NCBI GenBank assembly: GCA_030762175.1
Contig: CM060837.1
Coordinates: 9,690,001-9,754,000, forward strand
Source: Metallyticus violacea
Lineage: Eukaryota; Arthropoda; Insecta; Mantodea; Metallyticidae
Direction: 5' to 3'
Length of the DNA: 64,000 bases
Both the position numbers and the translations under genes were made by a program. How positions within the stretch are numbered: the stretch's first letter is position 1; each line of letters opens with the position of its first letter. The notes below the pieces were generated by a model. The model was not told the DNA's origin, did not search any database, and saw only the letters and a list, made by a program, of their open reading frames with translations. Shown here piece by piece: positions 34,228 to 46,289 of this stretch.

Positions 34228-34264
34228 AGAACATGCTTCGTGGAACAATTGTCCACACCCTCAG
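34228..34264 (-). ncRNA. Hammerhead-ribozyme-like motif of PLE, copy 8
   Basis: Minus strand: CTGAGGGT, then the perfect helix GTGGA-CAATTGT-TCCAC, then GAAGCATGTTCT. Flanking tttaacag and ctgagtaaa can form helix I. Box 1 is CTGAGGG and GAAAC is GAAGC. Confidence 0.5.
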
Positions 34265-34990
34265 CTGTTAAACGACTGTTGAATAATAAAAATTATTATT
34301 AAATTTAAAAGACAAAAATCTGTAAGAGAGATTTCCACACTGAAGTATATCAAGGAAAGATACAAATGCAACAGGATATTCAAAGAACATGGCCCAAAGA
34401 ACACACATAATATAAAAATTTTATTATGTTGTACAGTAAAACATACCATACCATACCAACAGAACAGAAATCAGGAATTTATGAAATCAAATGTGCAGAT
34501 TGTGACCAGAGATATATTAGAAAAGTGAAGAGAAATTTGGAGAAAAGAACACTTTAGGAATATTCATTTTAAGCAAATTGATAAATCAGCAGTGGCAGCT
34601 CACTTTTGGACCCAAAATCATGAAATTATACCATAGGCTAAGCTGCTGTAAGAATTTCACAACCCAATGGAACTATCCACTTGGGGAAAAAAATTTTATC
34701 CTAAAATAAGAAAAACTTAATGAATTTTGATGTACCGCCTATTTATGAATTCAGCAAGCTCCTACATAAACTGTCAGATTCCACTACACAAGCACTTTGG
34801 GATTCAGCCCCCAAATTGAGTAGTCAGTCAACAGCTGATGATGAGAGTGATTGCCCCGGAAACATGTCCTAGTGTTGTTTAAGTAGAGTTAGTTGAACAT
34901 GTTTAATGCACTATTGTAGGATATATTACTACTCCATTGTCTACAGCTTCATAAGTACAATTTATCAGTTTGTGTTACGTGAGGTTGCAC
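34265..34990 (+). pseudogene. Penelope-like element fragment with GIY-YIG endonuclease (plus strand)
   Basis: The + strand reads SGIYEIKCADCDQRYI (about 34465-34515), the GIY ... YIG core of the PLE endonuclease, here YIR in place of YIG. KRNLEKRTL follows, then in another frame SAVAAHFWTQNHEII and HNPMELSTWEKIF (about 34590-34695). Two or more frameshifts break it. Hammerhead-like motifs lie at both ends in divergent orientation (34228-34264 minus; 34835-34869 plus). Confidence 0.88.
34835..34869 (+). ncRNA. Hammerhead-ribozyme-like motif of PLE, copy 9
   Basis: CTGATGATGAGAGTGATTGC then CCCGGAAACATGTCC. Box 1 is intact and GAAAC-AT-GTCC is complete; helix II is partly mismatched. Upstream gtcaacag and downstream ctagtgttg can form helix I (GA/CU, a 3-nt bulge, CAAC/GUUG). 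Confidence 0.55.
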
Positions 34991-35062
34991 AATAAGGCTA
35001 GATAGCTAGCATATGAGATATAAGTGAGAGAGAACTATAAAAAGAGTGCAGATGAGGAAAAC

Positions 35063-35095
35063 GGGAAGTGATAAGATTTTTAGTTATCACTTCCC
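35063..35095. repeat. 12-bp perfect hairpin
   Basis: gggaagtgataa and ttatcacttccc flank a 9-nt loop. The role is unknown; it could be part of a mobile-element end. Confidence 0.6.
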
Positions 35096-35639
35096 ATTGG
35101 CTACTGTTCATGCATGACTCTTCCTATTTGAAAGCCACTATAAATATATTGATAAAGATAATCTGCAGAGTTGGATATAGATCTTGGGATAGAACTGAGC
35201 TAAATTATGTATAAAGTGGAATAATATACAAGTTGGTTGAAATTAATGTTATAATAGGCATTGTTAGATTAAGCTATATTTATAATGTTCATTATGTAGA
35301 AAAGCCAACGATTGATAAATTCAGTTTAGTTAAATATAGTTGTTATTAAATAACCACAATCTTGCATTTTCTAACATTTCCATTCAAGATTATTCCTTCC
35401 CTACTCAATGAAAGTACAAACTTGTACTTGTTGGAGTTTCAACTCCTTTTGTTTTTTCCAATTTTAAAATATTCAGGAACCAGCCCAGTGAAAATGAGTA
35501 TAAAATCTCTAGCAGATAAAATATTTTACAGTGCTAAAAAACATTTCTGTGGCTTCACTTCCTTGTTTGTTTTGTGTCATCTCTGTTTCGGCTTCTGTTT
35601 GCCTCTTAGGCTAGGGAAAGTGTGATAACAAGGATTTTG

Positions 35640-35898
35640 TCCATCACTATCCTAGGATAGACTGGAGAATGGAAACTCAGGAAAATTCAAGATTGTAGCT
35701 ATTTGATACACCTCCACAGATGCTGTTTGCTTTGACTTTTGTCTTTTGAATTAGAACTTTGTGATCACTACTCTAGGATAGAATGGAGAAGGAATAATAT
35801 CAAATGAAAATTTGGGATTATCCAGGATTTTAGTTATTTGATGCACCTCCACGGATACTGTTTGCTTTGTTTTTTTACTTTTGTCTTTTGACTTAGTT
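35640..35898. repeat. Tandem duplication, about 125-bp unit
   Basis: Copy 1 (35640-35753) and copy 2 (35762-35898) share cactatcctaggatagactg / cactactctaggatagaatg, gctatttgatacacctccac / gttatttgatgcacctccac, and ctgtttgctttg...ttgtcttttga. The copies have diverged by substitutions and small indels. Confidence 0.75.
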
Positions 35899-36073
35899 TT
35901 TCACAAATAATTGTTATTGCTGATTTGAACCAATACATTTCATTCTGCAAATTTCACATTGTTATTAGTGATGTTTTTATTTCATATTTGCCATTTTTAT
36001 GTAGTGCAATTATAAACTGAATATAAAATATTTAAATTAAAATGCTTACTATCTTCACTAAAATTGAACTTCT

Positions 36074-36125
36074 CAAAATTTAGCTGTTTTGTTACAACCT
36101 CACAAAATTTAGCTGTTTTGTTACA
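36074..36125. repeat. Short direct repeat (23 bp, period 29)
   Basis: caaaatttagctgttttgtt aca occurs at 36074-36096 and 36103-36125. Confidence 0.9.
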
Positions 36126-36639
36126 TTTTTTGCATTTAAATATTTTAAAATTAGCCTTAGAATGGCCATTGGACATCCACAGAAAGCTGTCGTTTATTGT
36201 TCAGTTAACAAATGTTCATTCAAATTCATGAAAATTCATTTTTTCATTTTCATATCATATCAGCTTCAAGGAAACCAGCAATAAATAATTTTAGACCAAG
36301 CAGAAGGTCAGATAACATTATTGAACTCATAAAAAATTTAGTGTTATTCATTTTCCTAGCCCCTTGAATGTTATAAATAATGCTGTACCTTGACAAAACA
36401 TGAAAAAAATCAGAGTTGCACAGTGCATAGGTAATGTAGAATCTGTATGTATTCAGATAATATTTGTAGATCAACATATCAAGTTTGTGCATATGTTATC
36501 CCATGTGATCCATGATTGCTGTAATGTAAGCCATCTTTAAAGGCACTGGTCATGCTAACATTGCCTGATATATACCTAATCTTGATGTAAATACTATTAC
36601 AAAGTTTTAGTTAATTAACTATAACATTTTTTAAATATT

Positions 36640-38060
36640 TTTTCATGCATTTTTAATGTGTTGTTCTCTCATGTGTTCCAAATGTTTAGCACCAATCAAT
36701 TCTAAAAATTACCCCCTTTTGCCCTCACACCTGAAGTCTCTGGTCATTCATTTATAGCAGCATACACTGCCTCCAATGGGAAATCTGCCCCTGCTGGCTC
36801 CAAGGAGTGCTTAAAAACTCTCAATATTAGGTGTCTTTTCTTGCAAACCATACCTTCAAGCACTGATTCATAGTTTGTAGTTTAGGGTGTTCAGGTCAGG
36901 ACTACTAGAAGGTCAATTTTTAGCCCTAATAAAATCTAAACATATCTCTTAGACTTTTATGTACTGGAGTTTAATGTGCCCAGAAGATCCAAGGTCTGTC
37001 TTTGAACAAAGTTGGTTCAAATTCTTCTCAAAAGGTTCCAGCAGTATGCTTTTGCAATTGATTTCACACTCTTTTGACAGAAATGGAAATTTGGTGACGC
37101 CATCATAGCTCACTCTTGACCAAACCATTCTCTGAACCTTCGGAAAGCTCTCACAAGTTTCTCATGAGGTCAATGTCATTTTAACATTTGTAGCTTTCTT
37201 CATTGTTAAACTTTATCATCTAAAAAGAATTTTTAGGAGTCCATTGATAGCATAATATTCTTATCAGTTGTTTGTATTTCAACACCCTCTGCTTAATCAA
37301 TTCTGCAATTAGAAGATGCCCAGTACTCCAACAAAAATCCCTCAGTTCAAGGTCTAGTAAGAGCACTTTGAACATATGTTCATCTAAGACCGTCACTGTC
37401 TGCTTCCAAAGAGGATTTTGCCAAGCATGAGCCACCACTGCTTTAATAACAGCTGTGGTCCTCACAGAATAGGAGCATCCAGTATTGATCTTAGTGACTC
37501 ATTGGATGGCATGAACATTTTATTGATTTGTCATTCCTGGTGGTCTAGTACCTGCCTTTTAGTCCCAAGCTAGGGGTTCAAACCTAACTAGGGTTGATGT
37601 ATTTTTAGGGTGTAAAACTCTTAAGCTTGGCTTCTTTCTGAAAGGAAGTAAAGCCATCCAATTGTTACATTTATGGCATGTAAGTGAACCTCAAGGCTAA
37701 ATGAAGAGGCCTGTGAGTAAAATTCATCAGCCATTTCACGACCTGAATTGATTGGGTTAATGACCGAAGATGTTAAAGAGCATACTTAAATAATTGTAAT
37801 AATAATAATAACCTTGTGATTTCCAGCTTTTTAAAGACCTGAAAAATATTCCTTAGTGATTTCCTAACTTTGTAAAATGCTATCATAGCAACACTGTTTT
37901 CAGGCTTCCCCCATTCCATAAGGTTAAACTTCAAGCAATGTAGGTACTCTTTCTGCCGCACTTTAATGAGGATGATAGGGTGATAGTGTCTGGCAGGAAA
38001 GCTGTCATCTGTTCACCAAAACTCCTAGTACAGTTCCTTTTTAAAATGTTGTATGGCGAG
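36640..38060 (-). pseudogene. Tc1/mariner transposase relic, family X, copy A (minus strand), split by a SINE
   Basis: On the minus strand: VRKSLRNIFQVFKKLEI (N-terminal helix-turn-helix region, about 37890-37840), WQNPLWKQTVTVL (about 37420), LLDLELRDFCWSTGHLLIAE (about 37360-37300), then KQRVLKYKQLI. A C-terminus follows with SPDLNTLNYKL (about 36910-36870; the SPDLNPLDY block) and GRFPIGG. This order is that of an insect mariner/Tc1-family DDE transposase. A family 1 SINE (37535-37805) separates the N-terminal part from the rest. Multiple stops and frameshifts are present. It aligns with 61260-62440. Confidence 0.85.
37535..37805 (+). repeat. tRNA-derived SINE, family 1, copy c (nested in mariner copy A)
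   Basis: The head is tcctggtggtctagtacctg ... ggggttcaaacctaactagg (37535-37597). The body shares ggaagtaaagcc and ttcatcagccatttcacgac, and the tail is (aat)n. It is plus-oriented and more diverged than the copies at 20875 and 56721. Confidence 0.82.
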
Positions 38061-38232
38061 ACTAGGTATTTATCTGTCTTTGTGCTTTGGATCCAAAGAT
38101 TTTTCTGGAGTGGCATTAACCAGTTACAGAGGTGACTGCTTCCTCCACAGGGTGATAGCAAAGAAAAAGGGGTTTTATTGCTCTCATAACATGTAAATAG
38201 TTTATATGAATAGTTAATTGTTTGTATTTTAG

Positions 38233-38432
38233 AGAGTATGCAGAATACATTGAACACCGTTTGAAACAGTTGGGTCTCACTGTTGACTTACTGTTTCCCA
38301 ATGAGGATGTTCCTATTGGTCGAGTTCTTGCCAGCATATCTAGCAGGGGCACTCTGTATGCCATTGTTGTAATGCTCCAAAATGAAGAACATAGAAGTCT
38401 CACTCTGAATATTTTGCATGGCATGCCACAAG
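38233..38432 (+). CDS. NCOA5: NCOA5 ortholog, internal exon E (core of anticodon-binding-like domain)
   Basis: This 200-bp exon has acceptor tgtattttag and donor gtaagc at 38433. It encodes REYAEYIEHRLKQLGLTVD, then LLFPNEDVPIGRVLASISSR, then GTLYAIVVMLQNEEHRSLTL and NILHGMPQ. This alternation of helix and strand, with the 'AIVV...HRS.T.NI..G.PQ' block, is diagnostic of the NCOA5 family; the vertebrate equivalent contains an AIVIT strand and an NIMFGTPQ end. It is the strongest evidence for the gene identity. The ORF continues past the donor only into a poly-T intron. The exon ends with one base of the Glu codon completed at 54450. Confidence 0.95.
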
Positions 38433-39046
38433 GTAAGCTAAACCTCATTATTTTTTTTTTTTTTGCATTTAAATACTCACTGTTTATTAACACTAAGTAC
38501 GAGTTATCAACTCATACTCACTTTTTAAGCAACACTTTTATTCACCAGTATTTTTTAGGTTTATTTTTCTTGTGATAAATACATGAGAAAAATATATTTA
38601 AAAAATAAGGTTATTCGCTCATAAAATAAATTATAACATTTACATTTTACTTTAAAATAAAATCAGTTTACTTCATAATCATCTATTTTAAAATAACAGC
38701 ATTAAACAATTATTGAAAGAATATTATAAGGTAGGTTTAGAATGTATGCTCATTAAATACTCTATGACATCAGTAGATCTCGGAGTACTTTTTTCAGGAT
38801 TTATCATTTTGCCAAGAAAAGGTAAATGTAACAATTTAACAGGTTCTCCAAAGTTGCAGTTATAATAACTGGCAGAGCAATAGATGGCAGAAAATATTTG
38901 GGGGAATGGTAATCAAATGCACTCTTTTGCCCGCATTGTATTCTTTGGAATGTGAACTGGTACCTTGGCTGTTAACCTGGTGTTTTTATCATTATGCATG
39001 GTAATTTCATGAATTGCTGTTGATGATAAAATCATTAAATATGTCG

Positions 39047-39120
39047 TCTACACACTCTTAATGCTTCACTTACTTTTTGAAGTACGAAAACTGTTTCGAA
39101 GACATTATCTTCATCCTAAG
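39047..39120 (-). ncRNA. PLE terminus with hammerhead-like motif copy 10
   Basis: On the minus strand 39085-39120 reads CTTAGGATGAAGATAATG then TCTTCGAAACAG; GAAGA-TAATG-TCTTC is a perfect helix directly before GAAAC. Box 1 is altered (AGGATGA). The adjacent ctacacactcttaatgcttc (+ strand, 39050) is the same terminal sequence that forms the palindrome at 7815-7938. Confidence 0.5.
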
Positions 39121-41745
39121 CCAACTGCTGATGATGTTTACAAACATAAACTTCAGCTGATTGTTTAAAATAATGTGTTAATATTATCAATTACAGTTAT
39201 CTGAACTCTGCAGCTGAGCAGGATTTATTTACTTTCATTTGAAGAAATTAAAAATAAAATGTATTCGGCCCAGAGTTTTTTGCTATTTCTAACTGGAGAT
39301 ACCATTTTTAACTTAATGTATTCACACACACACAAAAAAGTTATATGCCTCTCATCAAGAAACATTGTCAGAGAGTTTTATCTTTGCAATGATATCGTAG
39401 ACATGCTTTTTACACAGTGAAGTACTCCAAAAACATAATTATGACTGTGGATTGAGTATCTATATGTGATAAAATGAAGGGTTTTTATGTTATTCTGCTT
39501 TAATTTCAACACTAACATATGTTTATTAATAAGAATGCTTAAATTTATCAAGAGATTTTCAAACCACCGTATCTTGTTTTTATACTTTGATGCTACTGCT
39601 GCGCCATTCTTTAGGAATTTTTAATATTTTTCTGAATTTGAGTACTTGGCTGTTGTGCTGAGTACAGATTTGAAAACATGCTAAGCGATTCAAGTGCATA
39701 CCAGTTTTCTGGTACAAAGCACACATGGCACGACAGAAATTGCTTGTTGCGCATATCATTTTACTAGGATTAAGATTTCTTCATTCTTTTACTGCTGCGG
39801 CATTGGTGTGCTGGAATTCCTTTGTTGTTTGTGCAAAGGAACATCTTAAAGCTATGTAAAGCGAAAGAAAATGATAGATTTAGCTAATTATGTTCACAGA
39901 ATGACTTTGCATAATGAGAAAAAGCAAGTAGATTTTATGACATTTCTTCGTTCATTTCGACTTCGCCTCGGTGCGATTGCTTTATACTGTATTATTTTAT
40001 TCATTACCACTTTCATATTAATAATGTAATTAAAAACTATGCAATGTGTTTATGTGCAAAATCCATCTAGTATTTTAATAAAAACGTACTCACAGCATAG
40101 CGAATGGTTTATTATCGTCTTCATCTTTCCAGCATATATGAACATATGCATCTTACAAATTGTATTTGTCTTTTCGTGAATAATAAAAATTGCGTTGTGC
40201 ATGTAGAATTATTTTGCAACGAATTCTTCTTTTTTAGCACATTTTGTTCGATAGTTTAGTAATGGAATCTTTTCATATTTGACGAATATTGTTTGTGCGA
40301 AAAAAGATTTTAAAATTATAGCCGAGCCAGATTTTACAAACTGAGTGGAAGTGCGAAAGTAGCGATATTAAAACTATTTTGAAACATACATGCGATCATA
40401 TTGTTTTATAGCATTTGAATTACTTTTCACATTTTATGTAAAGATTTAAAATGCTTTCTTTCAAGTGAATTGAACTTATGACAGGAGCATGTGTTGTACT
40501 TTTGACGCATTAAAACAATTTATTTTAACTGCATTTATTTGTGGCGTATTGAAATGTCAGCCAACGTCAAATAACAAGAATTGGATTTTATGATTATAAA
40601 TATTTGTGTTTTACTCTTGCTATTGCCAGCGGTTTTACATACATCAGCATGCATTATCGAACTGCCTTGAACGTTAATGGTGAAAGTAAGGGATCGTCAA
40701 GAAGTTGCTTTGCAGCCATTGTCTTCACTTGGGAAGCGAATTTGTGTGGCGGCATTACCCATGTGTTGAGCGTATAATTATTGTGTTCACTTAACCACCA
40801 AGGCAAGCACACACTCCCAAACTTAGCAATGGTGGACAGATTACCTGCTAAAAATCGGTTTGGAAGGAAGGAAAGATTGACAGAAATATAGGAGTACCAA
40901 CTTTATCCTCTATGGTGCACATCTTCCGAGTGCGGAGGAACTTGTCAATGACCCGGTATGTGAAAGCATATGAAATACAAATTCCGTATTTGTACTTATT
41001 GTTCGAGAAATAGTTGGCTGTTTTACTGCTGTTTGCATTGTTGTGCATTTCTTTGCATTTAAAATGCAAGCTTATTAATTTTAAAAAAAGTCTTTATATC
41101 GTTCTTAATTTGCAGGAAAACTATGGAAGCTGAATTTCTTAAAAAGGCAGTATATTCCCATGCTTGACTTAAAAGTGTCAAGAATAAGATTTTATTCTGA
41201 AATATTTTTTGAGAATATAATTTTTAAATCTTTTATTTTTAGTAACATCAATATTTAGAAGTATTTTACCTAGTACATTTCAATCATAAATATTTAGAAT
41301 TCATTCTCTGAACTAAGTATTTAAAATTTATTCTAAAATACAAATATTGAGTATTAAAAAATAGGTGCTTTAAAAAGGATGCTAGCTAGTATAATGGTGC
41401 CATCAATAATGGGTTAAAAAGAAAATAATGTAATTTTAAACATTACAAAATTATGTTGATCATTCATTACAGAATCTAAATATTAATTTTTTTTACAACT
41501 GACTTAAATCAATGAAGCTGTTAAAAATGTTTTTAAGACAGATGTTTGAAAAATAATTAAGCGTTGTAGAATTAAATTCATGTTTCAAAATTGCCTTCTA
41601 TGAAATACAATGAATTTAGAATTTATATACTATGACGACTATTTGTAATGCTGAATCAAGTGTAACATATAATGCAAATAATTTTTGTTTTTAAGTTATC
41701 CAAAAAGTCCTGCCTTTATTGATGCTGATGATGCCATGATATATC

Positions 41746-42441
41746 CAGTATAACCCTTATTTAGCGTTTTTACATGGCCCTGCCTTTTTTCCTTCTATTT
41801 CCTTTTTCTTTCCAAATAATATCTTAAATGGGCATTTATCTTGATTTGAGGTTTGAACAAAATGGACACATTTTCTATAAATATTTCTATTAACAAAAAT
41901 TTTGCAAATGTGCGTTATTTACATGACAACAATAACACAAGCGGATGCCTACCCTTCTTACTGTACTGCACCATACTTTAGTCTAAAGTTACATTTTCTA
42001 GTATTTTTTACACTTCAGTATCATTCTTTCATTTCTCCACTTCAGTTGATACTACAGACAGACTAGGAGTAAAGTATGTACAAAATTTCATATTTTTTAC
42101 TTGTAGTTAAGGAGCAATGCTAAATTTTATCAAGTGGTGTATGGAGGGTGGGAGTGGCATTAAAATATAAATGCAGTGCTGAGAAGTTGGTGCTGAATGT
42201 GTTAACATCTTCAATATTCAACTTTGCTTGATTCGTAACTTTCGCTATTCAAGAACATTTATATCTGCAATGGTCATCTAACATTTTCTTACTTTAAATG
42301 TGCAGTTTGGTGCATATTATGCTAAATCGAATATGAAATTGCATTGCTCTTATGGAATAGTTTTCAGGACCCAATGTTATTGCATTAAATACAGGTTTAT
42401 ACTAATTTAAGGTCACACAAAATTGGGGTCATAGGCTGCTG
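41746..42441. mobile_element. Non-autonomous DNA transposon, copy 2
   Basis: It starts with cagtataacccttatttagc and aligns with 14109-14869 (for example tttctataaatatttctatt, acaacaataacacaagcgga, cattttcttactttaaatgt, gctcttatggaatagttttc). The right terminus is decayed (...ataggctgctg). It has no coding capacity and lacks the foldback present in copy 1. Confidence 0.68.
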
Positions 42442-43618
42442 TGTGCAAAACTGTTCATCAGAGACCAGGCACACTCTCACTTCCCTGACACTTAGCATAG
42501 CTTACCTTAGAAGCAACTTGCTCACTAACTGATGAGTATGGTGCAGTATTAGAATAGGTACTTAGGGTAACGTAATTAGTGAAGCTGCTCAATGTCTTAT
42601 AGAGTGTTGTCTGCTTCTAGTACACTATGTGCATCCATCCCAGAAATTTATTCATATTTAGCCATTAATGAATCGTCATTTTACATATTACTGCAGCTGT
42701 CTATTGCACATAAGGTTGATGGAGAATTCTTGGCAAATTGCTTGCCTGCTGTATCTGCTAGCTTTCCCAGGGACTTCATGCAAGCATATCTGTTTTAGTA
42801 ATATCCATTACTTGAGTGATACTTAAGGGCACACTACTTTTCCCAAAATGTCACTTTGATATTTGCTGCACATTTTTTGATTCTCTGTTTTCAGAAATAC
42901 AGCAGTGTGATATCCTCATATCATCACCAAATCATTACATGAGACATTCTAGAAATCTTTTTAGCTATTTTAGATAGCTGTTAGCATAAACGCTTTCATT
43001 TTGGAAGTTACATTTTTCTTCCTCAGTGAAAATTTTTTTCATCTATAAAGAGGATTTGTATGTAATTGCTGCTTGAGTAATACTGAAGCAATATCTTTAC
43101 TCTTGTGGCTCTTATGTGATTAAAACTGTTGTTTGTCACTGTCCAAAGCTTTTCCAATAGGCCCCAAGCCTAAGGTTGCTGTTAATTATATATGGCTTGG
43201 TTAGTGTGGGACTTTCTCTTTTGTTGCCATGAATTTCTGTTTCTGTAGTGAATTTCTACAAATTTTCAAGGCAACAGCTTTTATAATTGCTGTTATCCTT
43301 TTTCAAGTCTGCTAGACCACATCATTGACAGAACATCTGATTGTAGCACATAAAGGCTTGATACAGATAATTTTTTTTGTTATTTATAATGGTTTTAATA
43401 CATTAAAAGTCTGCAATGGTTTCTTGCTACACTTGTATAATGCAGTTACAATAATATGATTCATTTTGACCTCATGCAATGTTTATTCCTTAATGCATGC
43501 CTTGAGCAGGAGCATTTTTAGCAGCTCAGGTTCTGCTTGTGTTGTGTTACATGGAAAAATGCATTAGGCCAGTTGAACACATTTTAGAGACCTTTAAACT
43601 TGGGGCAAGACTATTTAT

Positions 43619-44795
43619 GAAGGTGAATAAAATACAAACCAGAATTTTGTTTTTACTGCTTGGAAGTAGTACGTAACAATACATGGCTGGGATGTTATAT
43701 GTGAGAGTTTCAGGAATAGGGAGAACTGGTTTGCCTCATATAGCCATTTTGTTTGTCAGCAGCATCGTGTCCAAGTAAGAGGTGTACCCATTAATTGTGT
43801 AATGCATTATTATTTATTATGCTTTAGCATGGGAGGGCATAAACCCAGTCAAGATTTTGCAATAAACACAGTTTGGGAATAATGTTGTTTTAAGGCACAA
43901 GTGTATGAGTGGTAAAAAAGTTTCACACACAAGAAACTATGAAAAAAAAATCACCAGTGTCAACAAAAATCCTTTCAGGACCTTATAGTGTGTGATTTTG
44001 GTTTGACAATTTTTGAATTGCTTCTGAGGTTGGGATAAGTCATAGAAGTTTTCAGTCCATAATTTCAGATGATTTAGATTACCAAAATATCTGAATAACG
44101 TGAATTCCTAAAATCCTCACTGTGGATCAAAAAACTGCACATATGGAAGCATGTCAGAGGTTTTTAGCTCAAGGAGAAATGTTTCTGCATTGAATTGTAA
44201 CCTGCAATGAAACTTGGATACATCACTATATTCCTGAGTCGAAGCAAGTAAGCATGGATTGGAAGAAATAAGGGGGATTCACTCCTGTCAAAGCAAAAAC
44301 TCATCTTGATAGTTTTCTGGAAATTCCAAAGCATTTTGTTCATCAGTTTTCTGCATGAGCATTTGAACAGTCAGTTAGCTTATTACTGCCAGAATCTGAT
44401 TGAAGCAAAATGCACTTATCAAATGATATCTGACTTAAAAAGTTTTTTCCCTACAAGCTGCTTTGACAAGGGAAAAAACTTAATAAATCCACTGGTCAGC
44501 ATTAAAACACCCTTCTTCTATGTTCCAGACTTATCACTTTGCAAATGTGTTAAAACTTTGGGAGGTTGGCAATCCAGCTGTGATGTATGTAAGCATTTGT
44601 GTGCAATTGGCTGGAAACCCAACCCCCACTCTTTCTTCGATAATGGGATAAAAAAGTTTTCTATCCACTGGGAAAAATGTGTTTGTAAATCTGAAAATTA
44701 TTTATTTAACTTTATATGTATTCCAATTTTATTTAATTTGGTTTCAATAAATTTAAAAGTAAAATTCCCATTTATGTTTTATTCATATATTTAAT
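43619..44795 (+). pseudogene. mariner transposase relic (plus strand), catalytic Asp changed
   Basis: It starts near gtgaataaaatacaaacc. The N-terminal HSVWE.. / KAQVYEW-type piece lies around 43870-43920. TCNETWIHHYIPESKQVSMD (44205-44262) is the first catalytic block with Asp replaced by Asn. The last part is in one open frame of 162 codons (44306-44794) containing the decayed PDLSLCK..LGGWQ block and SFFDNGIKKFSIHWEKCV (44630-44685). That long frame is a mixture of in-frame and shifted segments and is not an intact enzyme. It is the same family as 4250-5165 (minus) and 52376-53525. Confidence 0.85.
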
Positions 44796-45823
44796 ATGTA
44801 CATTTGATGCAGGAAACAGGATCTTAAAAACCACACATTTGATTAAAAATTATCAACATTTAAACAACATTTAAAGGCTGATCTTTATTTATTGTTTGAC
44901 TTTGAGACATTAAGATACTGTCATTTTGAGCAGATTATTAACTGATTACTCAGTCACCAGATTTTTTATTTATTACATTTAATGTAAGTTTCAGGAATAT
45001 GTTTACTTCTGGTATTTTGTAACAGATTGCTCGAAATTACTGCCAATCAAGAAAGAAAAACCACTATGTAAAAAAATTATATGTTCTCCATTTATAACCA
45101 GTAACTTCCATTAAAATTATTAAACAGAAGAATATATTCATAATAGAGATCAGCAGAAATAACTGCAGGAAACAGCTAAATCTCAGTAACCCTAAGGAAT
45201 ATTATCCCTAGTTAGCTAAGCATGAAATAGAAAATTCTGCTCTGTAGGCATCCTCTAGGAAATATCTTTTATCTTTACATCATGGTAAAAATTTTACACT
45301 CACAAATAAGAGAGAAAGTATTGAGTTTTGGGATACAGAAATTATAATCTATGGAGTCATGCCAAAAGTAACGAATAAATTGTTTTTATAAATTAAAAAA
45401 AACATGTAGTGTTTTAAGCTGTAAACTTCAATTTTGTTTTCCACATAATCTTAATTTCTTTCAACACATTTTTCATTGTAAATTTTAGTATATTCATGGG
45501 TTAGAATTCCTTTCCAACAGAATAGACACTTTACATATATTAGATTACCTCCTTTGTTTTGTAAATCAAATTCATATGTAATCCTTAAAATTGAAAGGAA
45601 ATCATATGTGAGGAATGAGGAAGTTTTACTGTATTGGTTAACATTTTTCTTGGGATGAAATTAGCAGAAAGAGACTATGCATTGTCATGTTGCAGAACTT
45701 GCACAGTGTCTGGATAAACGATTAGTACATGTGTTCCAGAAATTCTATTAAAATGCATTCCTCTGCATCTAAGGAGATGGTACCCATAATTTATGCTGGG
45801 TGACTACAGTGAGACTGATCCTT

Positions 45824-46118
45824 TTTTTTTTTGAATGATTTACTTATGGATGCTCTTTAACAGCTCAGGTCATCAGCATCCCATTCAACTCAGGGCGTGA
45901 AACGGCTGACAAATTTTGCTCAGAGACCTCTCTTTCAGGCTTGAGGTTCTTTTTCGTGCCGTAAATGTATGACATGGGACCCACAGCTTTACTTCCCTTC
46001 CGAAGAAAGCCATACTTAGGATTTTTACGCCCTGAAAAAATCCATTGGTCCTGGCCGGGTTTGAACCCCCAAACCCGGTTTAGGAGGCAAATATGGTAAC
46101 CACTACACCACCAGGACC
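45824..46118 (-). repeat. tRNA-derived SINE, family 1, copy d
   Basis: The poly-T tail is at 45822-45832. The body has ggctgacaaattttgctcag and ttcaggcttgaggttctttt. The head ends at ggtaaccactacaccaccag (46096-46115). It lies just upstream of the LINE at 46.3 kb. Confidence 0.88.
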
Positions 46119-46289
46119 AACAGACTGTTCTTGGATGCTCATACTTCCATCATGAGTTGCTTGCGTGAGCACAGAGAGGACAAATATGGAGAGTAAACAT
46201 TTGCTTGAAAGCTCAAAATAGGTGTAGTATTGCAGCTGTAGAGAGCAAGTATTGGACTGTTTAACAGACAAAAATGCAAAAGCCCCATT

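Larger units (their letters stand above)
31688..38232 (+). other. 6.5-kb intron of the NCOA5 ortholog
   Basis: The intron is bounded by gtaatg at 31688 and tattttag at 38232. Listed elements lie inside it. No recognised feature was seen in 32040-32395, 32675-33000, 33560-34210, 34990-35630 (apart from a small hairpin at 35063-35095) and 35900-36640, apart from a short direct repeat at 36074-36125. Confidence 0.85.

Noticed and set aside
40848..41069. 73-codon minus-strand frame in a less AT-rich stretch
   Set aside because: No recognisable motif, no splice context and no repeat relation; not enough to call a gene.
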